A program made the position numbers and the translations under genes. Under the pieces are notes generated by a model that saw only the letters and a program-made list of their open reading frames with translations, was not told where the DNA came from and searched no databases. A stretch of 8,462 bases of DNA from Elusimicrobia bacterium RIFOXYB2_FULL_48_7 (GTDB lineage: Bacteria > Elusimicrobiota > Endomicrobiia > CG1-02-37-114 > XYA2-FULL-39-19), in contig MGVM01000083.1 of NCBI GenBank assembly GCA_001800495.1, positions 1 to 8,462 of the forward strand. Reading direction: 5' to 3'. Below, piece after piece: positions 1 to 6,659 of this stretch. Numbering within the stretch: position 1 is the stretch's first letter; every line of letters starts with the position of its first letter.

Positions 1-39
1 AAAGCTTTTCTACAATGGTTAAAAGCAAATAAATTTTAA
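1..39 (+). CDS. possible 3' end of an upstream gene
   Basis: From the first base, frame 1 reads 12 sense codons (KAFLQWLKANKF) and then a TAA at 37-39. This could be the C-terminus of a gene lying mostly to the left of the window, 30 bases before the next start codon. The other two forward frames also close within 32 bases, so the choice of frame rests only on this being the longest and most protein-like reading. No family can be named from 12 residues. If real, it would sit in the same transcription direction as the oxidoreductase that follows. Confidence 0.25.
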   Translation, partial: KAFLQWLKANKF

Positions 40-43
40 TTAA

Positions 44-56
44 GGGGCATTGCCCC
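44..56 (+). other. short GC-rich hairpin just before the ribosome binding site
   Basis: GGGGC and GCCCC flank an ATT loop, giving a 5-bp all-GC stem that ends one base before the AAAAGGAG ribosome binding site of the next gene. It is followed by A residues, not T residues, so it is not an intrinsic terminator on the plus strand. It could protect or tune the 5' end of the message or mark a processing boundary; that role is inferred. Confidence 0.4.
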
Positions 57-57
57 A

Positions 58-64
58 AAAGGAG
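58..64 (+). promoter_or_regulatory. ribosome binding site (AAAGGAG)
   Basis: AAAGGAG ends five bases before the ATG at 70 and fixes that codon as the start of the oxidoreductase. No convincing promoter lies in the 69 bases upstream, so transcription may come from outside the window. Confidence 0.75.
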
Positions 65-69
65 CTGGA

Positions 70-1110
70 ATGGATAAAAAGTTAAGGTATGGCTTGATCG
101 GTTGTGGCGACATAGCCAAATCGGAAAGAACAGGTATTGTGGAGTCAGGTAACTCAGAACTGATAATGGTGATGGATGCCAATCCGGAATTCGCGGAAAA
201 ATTCGGAAAGGAATTCAACGTTCCCTATACATCCGACCTGAAAGTGATATTGAAGAGAAAGGACATCGACGCGGTTGTCATAGCCGTGCCGCATTTCCTG
301 CATAAGCCTATCGCTATAGCGGCGGCAAAAAAGAAAAAACACGTGGTTATTGAAAAACCCATAGCCACCAACATAAAGGACGCCCGCAAGATAATCAAGG
401 CCTGCCAGAAAAACGGCGTGAAACTCTCCGTGCCGTTCGTTTACAGGTACAAACCTGCGACCGTGAAAGCCAAGGAGCTGTTCCAGAAGGGAGTCATCGG
501 CAAGGTAATAAATATTTCGTCCATTTTCATGGGTTATAAACCGGAATCCTACTGGACCGGCGGCTGGTCCCAGCGCGTTTCCACCGACTGGAGAGCCATC
601 AAGGAAAAAAGCGGCGGCGGCATTCTGGTAATGAATTCAATCCATAACATAGACCTGCTTTTTAACATAACCGGCCTTAAAGCCGAAAGGGTCTACTCGG
701 AATACGGCACTTTCGCCACAAAAGTGGAAGTAGAAGATATGGTGGCTATAACGCTCAGGTATGACAACGGCGCGGTCGGCTGTATCGAAGCCAGTTCCAC
801 TGCCTTCGGAAAGGGCGAGCTCGTTGACCATATTTACGGAACGGAAGGCCAGATAGAGATGAAGGACGATAAATTAAGGGTATTTACCACAAAAGCGGTT
901 GAAGGCCTGAAAGCCAACGAGTGGAACGAAATCCCCCTGCCGGAAGGCGTTAATGCCAGGGCAGCTTTCACCCGGAGTTTCTCGGATGCCATTCTCAACA
1001 ACAAGCCCCTGCCCGTGACCGCGGAAGAAGCCCTGCAGTCGCTTGAAATAGTATTCGGCGCGTACCTGTCGGGAACCAAGAAGAAACCCGTCAAGCTCCC
1101 GCTGAAATAA
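70..1110 (+). CDS. Gfo/Idh/MocA-family NAD(P)-dependent oxidoreductase
   Basis: A 346-residue soluble protein, the usual length of this family of dehydrogenases acting on sugars, inositols and related substrates. The N-terminal Rossmann fold shows the dinucleotide-binding loop GLIGCGDIA at residues 8-16. The family hallmark EKPIA is at 95-99, with Lys96 the expected catalytic lysine. The C-terminal alpha/beta substrate domain holds the GGG...SIHNID motif (183-195), with His192 the likely catalytic base. Where many members have an aspartate before that histidine, this protein reads MNSIH, a variant seen in some subgroups. The start is set by AAAGGAG five bases upstream. The family oxidises or reduces a hydroxyl/keto group with NAD(P); the substrate cannot be told from sequence. 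No partner gene is visible in the same transcript within the window, and a strong terminator follows. Family assignment is firm; substrate and pathway are unknown. Confidence 0.93.
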   Translation: MDKKLRYGLIGCGDIAKSERTGIVESGNSELIMVMDANPEFAEKFGKEFNVPYTSDLKVILKRKDIDAVVIAVPHFLHKPIAIAAAKKKKHVVIEKPIATNIKDARKIIKACQKNGVKLSVPFVYRYKPATVKAKELFQKGVIGKVINISSIFMGYKPESYWTGGWSQRVSTDWRAIKEKSGGGILVMNSIHNIDLLFNITGLKAERVYSEYGTFATKVEVEDMVAITLRYDNGAVGCIEASSTAFGKGELVDHIYGTEGQIEMKDDKLRVFTTKAVEGLKANEWNEIPLPEGVNARAAFTRSFSDAILNNKPLPVTAEEALQSLEIVFGAYLSGTKKKPVKLPLK

Positions 1111-1125
1111 GCCATTGCTGTAGCC

Positions 1126-1142
1126 GCAAAGCGAAGCTTTGC
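1126..1142 (+). other. GCGAAGC mini-hairpin in the 3' region of the oxidoreductase gene
   Basis: GCAAAGC and GCTTTGC form a perfect 7-bp stem closed by a GAA triloop. The centre is the heptamer GCGAAGC, known as an exceptionally stable DNA mini-hairpin. It lies 15 bases after the oxidoreductase stop codon and 20 bases before the main terminator. The following bases (TGTTATTT) are only partly T-rich, so it may be a weak terminator, an RNA-stabilising 3' hairpin or a copy of a small dispersed repeat. Confidence 0.55.
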
Positions 1143-1161
1143 TGTTATTTACGTTAAAAAC

Positions 1162-1196
1162 AAAAATACTCCCTCTAAACCGGGGAGTATTTTTTT
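1162..1196. terminator. bidirectional intrinsic terminator
   Basis: AAAAATACTCCC (1162-1173) pairs with GGGAGTATTTTT (1183-1194) around a 9-base loop, and T residues run through 1196. Because A residues precede the stem, the reverse strand also reads as a stem followed by T residues. It therefore serves both the oxidoreductase gene from the left and the GT operon from the right, whose stop codon is about 23 bases away. Confidence 0.9.
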
Positions 1197-1217
1197 GGGG
1201 GGCCTGCAGCAGATCTA

Positions 1218-3413
1218 TTATTTCAATGATTTCATTCTAATATAACCAACACCGACAGATATTTTTCTGGGGTCATTACATGATGGCAGAACTTCTTTTA
1301 TAATGCTGGCGCAGTTGCTGTGAAATTCTATAGAATTGTCTCCCTTGACTAAAAACGAAGCGGGTATTATTACAGAATAATTATTCCAGTCAGGTTTTAA
1401 TTCCCATACAATCAACCTGTGCCTGTTTACTGTAACTTCAATTTTATGCTTTTTGCTATCATACGGGAAAGGCATAACTCTCGTTTCCAGTGAATAGTCG
1501 CCGACATCCCCGATTTTTGCAATAACCCTGCCTACTTTACCGTCTGACCACCTGAACGTAATACCATCCCCGGCTTCCAGGTCATACCATCCTCTCATGT
1601 AGATAATTTCAGGGTTCGGCAGGTATTCGTTAATCCACTTTAAAGCCTGTTCCCTGTTAAAAACGCGTGATTTTTCTGCTTTGTATAATAACATACCGGG
1701 ATCTTCTGAAACAAGGGATACCGGGAATAGTTTTTCCAGATATCCCCTTATTTCAAGCACCTTTCCTTTGAAATGTTCTTTGTGCAGGATGATATACCCG
1801 ATATCCAGGGCATTTATCATGCCTTTGGCAGCAACCCGGTCAGATAAATCCACTCTAGGTATTTCTTTTTTAAGGCCTAAAATAAACAGCTTGTTTATTA
1901 ATGGCACGGAAAGGAATTTTTCAATTGTATTGGACGGGCATCTGGCCCTGACTCCTCCTATAACACGCTTGTCATGTTTCGTCTGGTAATATTGCAGTTC
2001 AATTTGAGTATTGTAACCGTTTGGATACCCAATACCCCAGTCCAGCGGGAGCTCAAGAACAGTAAAATCGCCGTTTTCCCGGGATATTTTTTCATAGTTC
2101 GACGGTACTGAGATATTGTTTATTTGAAGCTTCTCATAATATTCAAATAATATTACAAATATCATCATTCCCATGACAGTGAATATTTTTACCCTGCCAT
2201 GGATCCTGCTTTCCAGATTTTTGTAATAATACGCGAATAATACCGACAAAACAAACAGGGCCATGATAGAATATCTTCCCATTACCCTTGCATTTCCGAT
2301 AATCGGCAGGTATTCAAAAAACACGCCAGGCAGAAAGACCCTGAACGGCAATCCAAAAATATGTTCCTTACCCCAAACATGCAGGACTGGCCCAAGAGAA
2401 ATAACAAAAAATATGATTCCTGTGATGTTCCACAAACGAATATCGCTGTATTTATCAGAATATTTTATCCCTGCATATACAGCCACTATCAAAACCAGAA
2501 AGCCGGAAAATGACATGGCTTCACCGCCCGCTGGAAATTTAACGTAATTTACTACGATGTTTCCCCAGAGAAAATGAGTCGTACTTGGGATCAGATAGCT
2601 GAACAGGTCGGCTGAATATACTTCGGCGATCCTTTTCTGGCTTGCCAGTATATATCTATCATTAATAATTTGAAGTAAAACATTGTAATATAAAGGCAGT
2701 AATCCTATTATTAATACTAAAGCGAATATTCCAAAGCTTTTACCGAGATCTTTATTAAACGCTTTATTATGCATAAATAACATATAACAAGCATAAATCA
2801 CTGTAAAAATCAGTAAAAAAACGAAATAATATTCAAAAGTGAAGGCCGAGAACACAAGAAATAGGCCCGCGAGCAAAGCATTGTGTACTTTAAAATCATC
2901 CTTGAATGTTTTTATCAAAAACAGCACATAAAAAGGGATCCATTCGGTCGAGATGACATTCAGCTGGCCCGCATACAGGTGGATCAGCTTATATGGACTG
3001 AATGAAAATATAATTCCCGAAATAAAAGCAGCTTTCCTGTTGTTAACAAGATAGGTTACAAGAAAATACATCCCAAATGCCGGCAGGACGAATGATTTGA
3101 CTACCAGAAGGTTATAGGTAACAGCCTCGGAGAAAACAAACTGTAACGGCAGTGAAATAATGCCGTTGAGAAGGCTTAATGGATGTGTGGTAAGGTAAAC
3201 CCCGAATGGATAAAGAATGTAGTCACAGAAGAATGGATTGCTATGGAGGCTTACAAACGCTTTCTTCACCCACCACAAATTCCACAAAAATACCATGGAA
3301 TCTGATTTTAACCCCGGAATGTGGGTATTAAAATGAGGGAGCAGCGGGGCTAAAAAAAACAGAGTGATCAGGATGTACCCCGCCAGGGCAATTACATGGG
3401 CTCTTTTATTCAT
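1218..3413 (-). CDS. polytopic GT-C-like membrane glycosyltransferase with C-terminal beta-sandwich-like domain
   Basis: A 731-residue protein. Residues about 8-425 are a multi-pass membrane region with roughly ten or more hydrophobic segments; the rest is soluble. Traits familiar from uncharacterised bacterial GT-C-like proteins are an acidic residue in the first outer loop (Asp38 in LKSDSMVFLWNLWW), FSPYKLIHLYAGQLN at 138-152, and DLFSYLIPS at 269-277. GT-C enzymes move a sugar from a polyprenyl-phosphate donor to an acceptor on the outer face of the membrane; donor and acceptor here are unknown. A middle soluble block (about 435-580, with GDFTVLELPLDW) is followed by a C-terminal domain (about 605-730: GWYDLE, FRWS, WNNYS, DPR) that looks like a beta-sandwich, perhaps sugar-binding. 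I chose the ATG at 3413 because it overlaps the preceding stop codon as ATGA; an in-frame ATG at 3455 would add 14 basic residues and overlap the upstream gene by 46 bases. The gene is AT-rich compared with most of the window. Confidence 0.8.
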   Translation of the reverse strand: MNKRAHVIALAGYILITLFFLAPLLPHFNTHIPGLKSDSMVFLWNLWWVKKAFVSLHSNPFFCDYILYPFGVYLTTHPLSLLNGIISLPLQFVFSEAVTYNLLVVKSFVLPAFGMYFLVTYLVNNRKAAFISGIIFSFSPYKLIHLYAGQLNVISTEWIPFYVLFLIKTFKDDFKVHNALLAGLFLVFSAFTFEYYFVFLLIFTVIYACYMLFMHNKAFNKDLGKSFGIFALVLIIGLLPLYYNVLLQIINDRYILASQKRIAEVYSADLFSYLIPSTTHFLWGNIVVNYVKFPAGGEAMSFSGFLVLIVAVYAGIKYSDKYSDIRLWNITGIIFFVISLGPVLHVWGKEHIFGLPFRVFLPGVFFEYLPIIGNARVMGRYSIMALFVLSVLFAYYYKNLESRIHGRVKIFTVMGMMIFVILFEYYEKLQINNISVPSNYEKISRENGDFTVLELPLDWGIGYPNGYNTQIELQYYQTKHDKRVIGGVRARCPSNTIEKFLSVPLINKLFILGLKKEIPRVDLSDRVAAKGMINALDIGYIILHKEHFKGKVLEIRGYLEKLFPVSLVSEDPGMLLYKAEKSRVFNREQALKWINEYLPNPEIIYMRGWYDLEAGDGITFRWSDGKVGRVIAKIGDVGDYSLETRVMPFPYDSKKHKIEVTVNRHRLIVWELKPDWNNYSVIIPASFLVKGDNSIEFHSNCASIIKEVLPSCNDPRKISVGVGYIRMKSLK

Positions 3414-4126
3414 CTCATTTCGGGCATGACGCTTTTTAAAAGAAACAGGCCCCATAGCCCTGTTATACAGAATTTCAATAATTTTAATCCGCGTAAACAG
3501 GACCTGTTGTTTTTTCTTGGAAAATATTCAACAGGCACTTCCAACAACTCGTTTTTTCCGGCCGCCACAATGCTGAATACAATTGAAGGTGCCATTGTGC
3601 AGGTTTTGATACCATGTTTTCTTAAGGTTGTTTCGATTGATAAAACATGCTGTTTCCTGATCAGCTTAAAAGAACTGTTGGGATCGGTTATTTTAATTCC
3701 GAACATGATTTTAATAAATAATTTTACTATCCGTGAAATGATTATTCTTTCCGCAGGGTCTTTTCTGTTAACGCGGCAGCCAGATATAAGCGCCGCCTTA
3801 TCCCTGTTATTATACAGTTTCCAGAAATCATCCGCCCTGAAACACTCATCACTATCGGTGTAAAATATCATCTGTTTTCCGGCGTTTGCGAATCCCAGCA
3901 TCAGTGACGCGCCATGCCCGCTATTAACATCTGTTTTCAACACTTTGAGACTGGGTAATTCCCGTGAAAGGCCAGCCAGTATCCCTGGAGTTGAATCTAC
4001 GCTGCAATCATCAACAACAATCATTTCAAAATCCGGCAATTTCTGCATTTCCCGGTTATAATCTCTTAAAACTTTCTCAATAGTGCTCTCTTCATTGTAG
4101 ACGGGCAAAACAACCGATATTGACAT
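3410..4126 (-). CDS. GT2-family glycosyltransferase, DPM1-like (polyprenyl-phosphate sugar synthase type)
   Basis: A 238-residue protein with a GT-A nucleotide-sugar fold. VVLPVYNEE (5-13) is the classic GT2 opening, VVDDCSVDST (37-46) holds the Asp pair that contacts the nucleotide, and TDSDECF (90-96) carries the DxD metal site (Asp91, Asp93). DPNSSFKLIRK (148-158) matches the acceptor-side motif of dolichol/polyprenyl-phosphate sugar synthases. The C-terminus has one hydrophobic stretch (about 217-233) but no true pair of membrane helices, so the enzyme is probably membrane-associated on the cytoplasmic face. The likely reaction is transfer of a hexose from a nucleotide sugar to a polyprenyl phosphate, though a direct polysaccharide-type transferase is possible. 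It is the first gene of an operon with the GT-C-like gene, sharing ATGA at the junction. AGGAGG seven bases upstream supports the start. Confidence 0.88.
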   Translation of the reverse strand: MSISVVLPVYNEESTIEKVLRDYNREMQKLPDFEMIVVDDCSVDSTPGILAGLSRELPSLKVLKTDVNSGHGASLMLGFANAGKQMIFYTDSDECFRADDFWKLYNNRDKAALISGCRVNRKDPAERIIISRIVKLFIKIMFGIKITDPNSSFKLIRKQHVLSIETTLRKHGIKTCTMAPSIVFSIVAAGKNELLEVPVEYFPRKNNRSCLRGLKLLKFCITGLWGLFLLKSVMPEMR

Positions 4127-4133
4127 CTTAGGC

Positions 4134-4139
4134 CCTCCT
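4134..4139 (-). promoter_or_regulatory. ribosome binding site (AGGAGG) of the GT2 gene
   Basis: On the minus strand a full AGGAGG lies seven bases before the ATG at 4126. This is the same motif and spacing as for the RNA-binding protein gene, showing that the host uses standard Shine-Dalgarno initiation. Confidence 0.85.
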
Positions 4140-4152
4140 CAAACGTATAATT

Positions 4153-4161
4153 ATTATATCA
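4153..4161 (-). promoter_or_regulatory. extended -10 promoter of the GT operon
   Basis: The minus strand reads TGATATAAT, an exact TGn plus TATAAT extended -10 element. No good -35 hexamer is found 16-18 bases upstream (the bases there are TATATA-like), as expected when an extended -10 replaces it. A start near 4146 would give a leader of about 20 bases containing the AGGAGG site. This is read from sequence only. Confidence 0.55.
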
Positions 4162-4225
4162 TTCTTTCTTCCTGATATATACTACCATGCCAATATGACC
4201 CGAATGTGACCGTAACAGGGTTCCT

Positions 4226-4254
4226 TTTTCATTGATTATTTATTAGAATATACT
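4226..4254 (+). promoter_or_regulatory. weak candidate promoter for the beta-helix gene
   Basis: TTTTCA (4226-4231) and TATACT (4249-4254) are spaced by 17 bases and resemble -35 and -10 boxes. The predicted RNA start would fall at or inside the ATG at 4258, so if used, the message would be leaderless or almost so. No Shine-Dalgarno motif precedes that ATG, which fits this idea but does not prove it. AT-rich intergenic DNA gives such matches by chance. Confidence 0.25.
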
Positions 4255-4257
4255 AAG

Positions 4258-5691
4258 ATGAACAAAATCAGGGTATTAGTTGTCATTCTACTATTGGCCT
4301 CAGCCGCTTTCACCAACCTGTTCGCCGATGCATATTATGTTTCCCCCAAGGGTTCGGATACTAACCCCGGCACCGAAGAAAAACCTTTCAGGACCATCCA
4401 GGTAGGCGTCAACGCCCTCACTCCCGGCTCCACACTATACATTAAAGCAGGCACATATCGCGAAAAAATAACGATCAAGACAGGCGGCGCTCCCGGCAAA
4501 TTCGTGACCATCAGGCCCTACAAAGGAGCCCAGCCGGTTTTGGACGGCAAAAACGTGCCTGGCGAAGCCAGTATTTACATGCACGACAAGAGCTACGTGA
4601 AAATAATCGGGCTGAAAATCATGAACAATTCCGCCGCCAGTCCCCTTATGATTCCCAAGGGGATTTTTATAGATGGCTGCGGGACCAGCATTTACCTTGT
4701 CGGCAATGCTATCACGAAAATAAATTCCGCCAAGGCCGATGAGTCCAACGCCTTCGGCATAGCGGTGTTCGGCACTGAACCGGATGAACCGATCAGCGAT
4801 TTCGTTATTGACTCGAACTACATATCCAACTGCACGCTGGGGCGAGGCGGAGCGATCGTCCTGAACGGCAATGTCGAGAATTTCAGGATTACCGACAACA
4901 CCGTCAAGGGCCATGATAACACCGGTATAAGCTTCAGGGGTTTCAGGGGAACATGCCCCGAACCCGATTTCGACCAAGCCAGGGACGGTACCTGCCGCAG
5001 CAATTCCGTGTCTAACATCGATTCATTTCCAAACCCGGTTTTCAAAGGTAAGCGCGTGGCGGCCGGCATACATGTTGACGGCGCCAGGGACATCAATATC
5101 GAAAAAAACAGGGTATTCAACTGCAATTATGGGATAGCGGCGGGGTGTTGGGCCCCGGACAAAACCGCCACCGGGGTAAAGGTGAAGAATAACTTCATTT
5201 TTTACTGCCACGTATCAGGGATAAGCCTTGGCGGGCCTTCACGGGACCCTGTTAATGCTAAAGGCGCGAAAAGCGCGGCCGGCTGCGCATTCCTCAACAA
5301 CACGCTGTTCAACAACGGCGTCCTTAACACCGCGGAAGACCAATATGGAACTGTCAGCCTCCAGTGGGCGTCGTCCTGCACTTTCAGGAATAATATTTTC
5401 TATGTGTGCGACAGCATCAGGAAGTCAAAGAATCCCGGAGTTTCAAACGATGAAAACAACAGCTTCAAGGATATTGATTTCGATGAAAATGTGTGGTACT
5501 ACAAAGGCGGGCAGAAATTCCTGTACTTCACCGTAAACGGAAGCGACATCACCGGCTTCAGCAAGTGGCAGTCGCTGGGCTTTGACACAAACTCCTCCTT
5601 CATCAACCCGGAATTCAAGGATTCCGTGAATTTTCCCCCTACGCTGCGGCTCCGCAAAACCTCCAAGGTAAAAAACGCCGGGGTTGAATAG
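4258..5691 (+). CDS. secreted right-handed parallel beta-helix protein (pectate-lyase-like, DUF1565-type N-terminus)
   Basis: A 477-residue exported protein. Residues 1-24 are a Sec signal peptide: a basic start (MNKIR), a hydrophobic core and likely cleavage near LFA-DA. Next comes the typical opening of DUF1565/pectate-lyase-like proteins, YYVSPKGSDTNPGT (26-39), with KPFRTIQ and AGTYRE. From about 80 to 400 short strands end in repeated Asn turns (DSNYIS, TDNTVK, EKNRVF, KNNFIF, LNNTLF, RNNIFY), the asparagine ladder of a beta-helix. About ten cysteines after the signal peptide could form disulphides outside the cytoplasm. The fold is shared by polysaccharide lyases, hydrolases, epimerases and non-enzymatic surface proteins; I see no lyase active site that decides between them. 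The start is supported by the signal peptide although no ribosome binding site precedes it. The transporter gene follows after 8 bases and is probably co-transcribed. Confidence 0.85.
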   Translation: MNKIRVLVVILLLASAAFTNLFADAYYVSPKGSDTNPGTEEKPFRTIQVGVNALTPGSTLYIKAGTYREKITIKTGGAPGKFVTIRPYKGAQPVLDGKNVPGEASIYMHDKSYVKIIGLKIMNNSAASPLMIPKGIFIDGCGTSIYLVGNAITKINSAKADESNAFGIAVFGTEPDEPISDFVIDSNYISNCTLGRGGAIVLNGNVENFRITDNTVKGHDNTGISFRGFRGTCPEPDFDQARDGTCRSNSVSNIDSFPNPVFKGKRVAAGIHVDGARDINIEKNRVFNCNYGIAAGCWAPDKTATGVKVKNNFIFYCHVSGISLGGPSRDPVNAKGAKSAAGCAFLNNTLFNNGVLNTAEDQYGTVSLQWASSCTFRNNIFYVCDSIRKSKNPGVSNDENNSFKDIDFDENVWYYKGGQKFLYFTVNGSDITGFSKWQSLGFDTNSSFINPEFKDSVNFPPTLRLRKTSKVKNAGVE

Positions 5692-5699
5692 CATAACCG

Positions 5700-6563
5700 A
5701 TGAAAAAACAATACCTGAACGGCATCCTTGCAATGATATTCTCTTCTGTCGTGTTCGCCGTCATGTCGGGGATGGTACGCTACGCTGACAACATTGATTC
5801 CTTCAAAACTTCCTTTTTCCGGTTTGCCATCGGCATAGCGCTGTTGTCCACGGCCGCAATTTTCAATAAAATAAAACTTGATTTTTTCAGCAGCCGCCTG
5901 CTTTTCTCCAGGGGTTTCTTCGGCGGGATAGCCACTTTTATTTACTACCTTTCCATCAGCAAAATTGGGCTGGCGAAAGGGACAATAATCAATTATTCAT
6001 ACCCGATCTTTGTGGCGGTCATCGGCATGATCTTCCTGAAAGAAAAAATAAGCCCGCTCAAGTGGCTGATGATAATATCCGCCTTCGCAGGGCTCTTCCT
6101 GATATCATCCTCCGGCAGCGGGATGGATATGTCCCTGGGGCTCTACGAGGCTATAGCTGTTATGGGAGCCGTTTTTTCGGCTATCGCCATAGCGATAGTG
6201 AAAAAACTGAGGGAATCCGAATCCTCGTACTCCATATTTTTCTCGCAATGCGTTATCGGTTTCTGGCTGGTTGTCGTGCCGGCTGAGCTTCTGCCTTCAG
6301 ATATAGGCCTTTCCGGAGGAATAATTCTGCTGCTTATAGGCATCACCGCTGCCATAGGCCAGCTGGCAATGACATATTCCTACAAATACCTCCCCGTTTC
6401 AACAGGGTCACTGCTTTCAATGCTGACGCCGATTTTCAATATTTTTATCGGCGTGTTCCTTTTCAGCGAAAAACTTTCCCCCGGAGGGATTGCTGGGGTC
6501 CTGCTGATACTTGTTTCCTGCGCGGTAATAATAACCAAAACAGATAATACCAGTTCCTTATAG
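5700..6563 (+). CDS. EamA/DMT-family transporter
   Basis: A 287-residue integral membrane protein of the drug/metabolite transporter superfamily, of normal length. About ten hydrophobic helices fall into two EamA repeats, roughly residues 8-137 and 148-280. The duplication is visible directly: PIFVAVIGMIFLKEKISPLK (102-121) and PIFNIFIGVFLFSEKLSP (244-261) occupy the same place in each half. Members export or import metabolites such as amino acids, nucleosides or sugar phosphates; the substrate here cannot be predicted. The ATG starts 8 bases after the beta-helix stop codon with no clear ribosome binding site, so it is probably translated by coupling or re-initiation on one message. The gene ends just before a structured non-coding element and a terminator. 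Confidence 0.9.
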   Translation: MKKQYLNGILAMIFSSVVFAVMSGMVRYADNIDSFKTSFFRFAIGIALLSTAAIFNKIKLDFFSSRLLFSRGFFGGIATFIYYLSISKIGLAKGTIINYSYPIFVAVIGMIFLKEKISPLKWLMIISAFAGLFLISSSGSGMDMSLGLYEAIAVMGAVFSAIAIAIVKKLRESESSYSIFFSQCVIGFWLVVVPAELLPSDIGLSGGIILLLIGITAAIGQLAMTYSYKYLPVSTGSLLSMLTPIFNIFIGVFLFSEKLSPGGIAGVLLILVSCAVIITKTDNTSSL

Positions 6564-6564
6564 G

Positions 6565-6657
6565 TACCCCATGCTACGCGATTGGCCCCTAAACGCCACA
6601 TAAATCGTGGAATTGAAGTTTAGGGATTGCGCTCCAAGCTTAAAAGCGTATGGGGTA
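6565..6657. other. nested imperfect palindrome, structured non-coding element
   Basis: Directly after the transporter stop codon, TACCCCAT (6565-6572) is exactly complementary to ATGGGGTA (6650-6657). Inside it, ACGC (6576-6579) can pair with GCGT (6646-6649), TTGG (6582-6585) with CCAA (6634-6637), CCCTAAAC (6587-6594) with GTTTAGGG (6618-6625), and CCAC (6596-6599) with GTGG (6607-6610). All five stems are nested and compatible, giving one long hairpin with internal loops. The region has no credible reading frame. It could be a structured 3' UTR, a small RNA, or a MITE-like repeat; no known RNA family is recognised. The terminator follows two bases later. Confidence 0.5.
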
Positions 6658-6659
6658 AA

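Noticed and set aside
3414..3455. 14-residue N-terminal extension of the GT-C-like protein
   Set aside because: It would overlap the GT2 gene by 46 bases and adds a basic stretch ahead of the first membrane helix; the ATGA overlap at 3410-3413 is the more typical junction.
3396..3863. Forward reading frame of 155 residues over the GT2 gene
   Set aside because: The opposite strand carries clear GT2 motifs, an AGGAGG site and an operon junction; the forward frame has no family traits or start signals.
4435..5126. Reverse-strand reading frames under the beta-helix gene
   Set aside because: The plus-strand frame has a signal peptide and regular Asn-turn repeats, so the reverse frames are shadows.
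6565..6657. A tRNA or tmRNA in the structured junction
   Set aside because: The stems do not form a cloverleaf, there is no TTCGANTC-like T loop, and no CCA or suitable acceptor stem is present.
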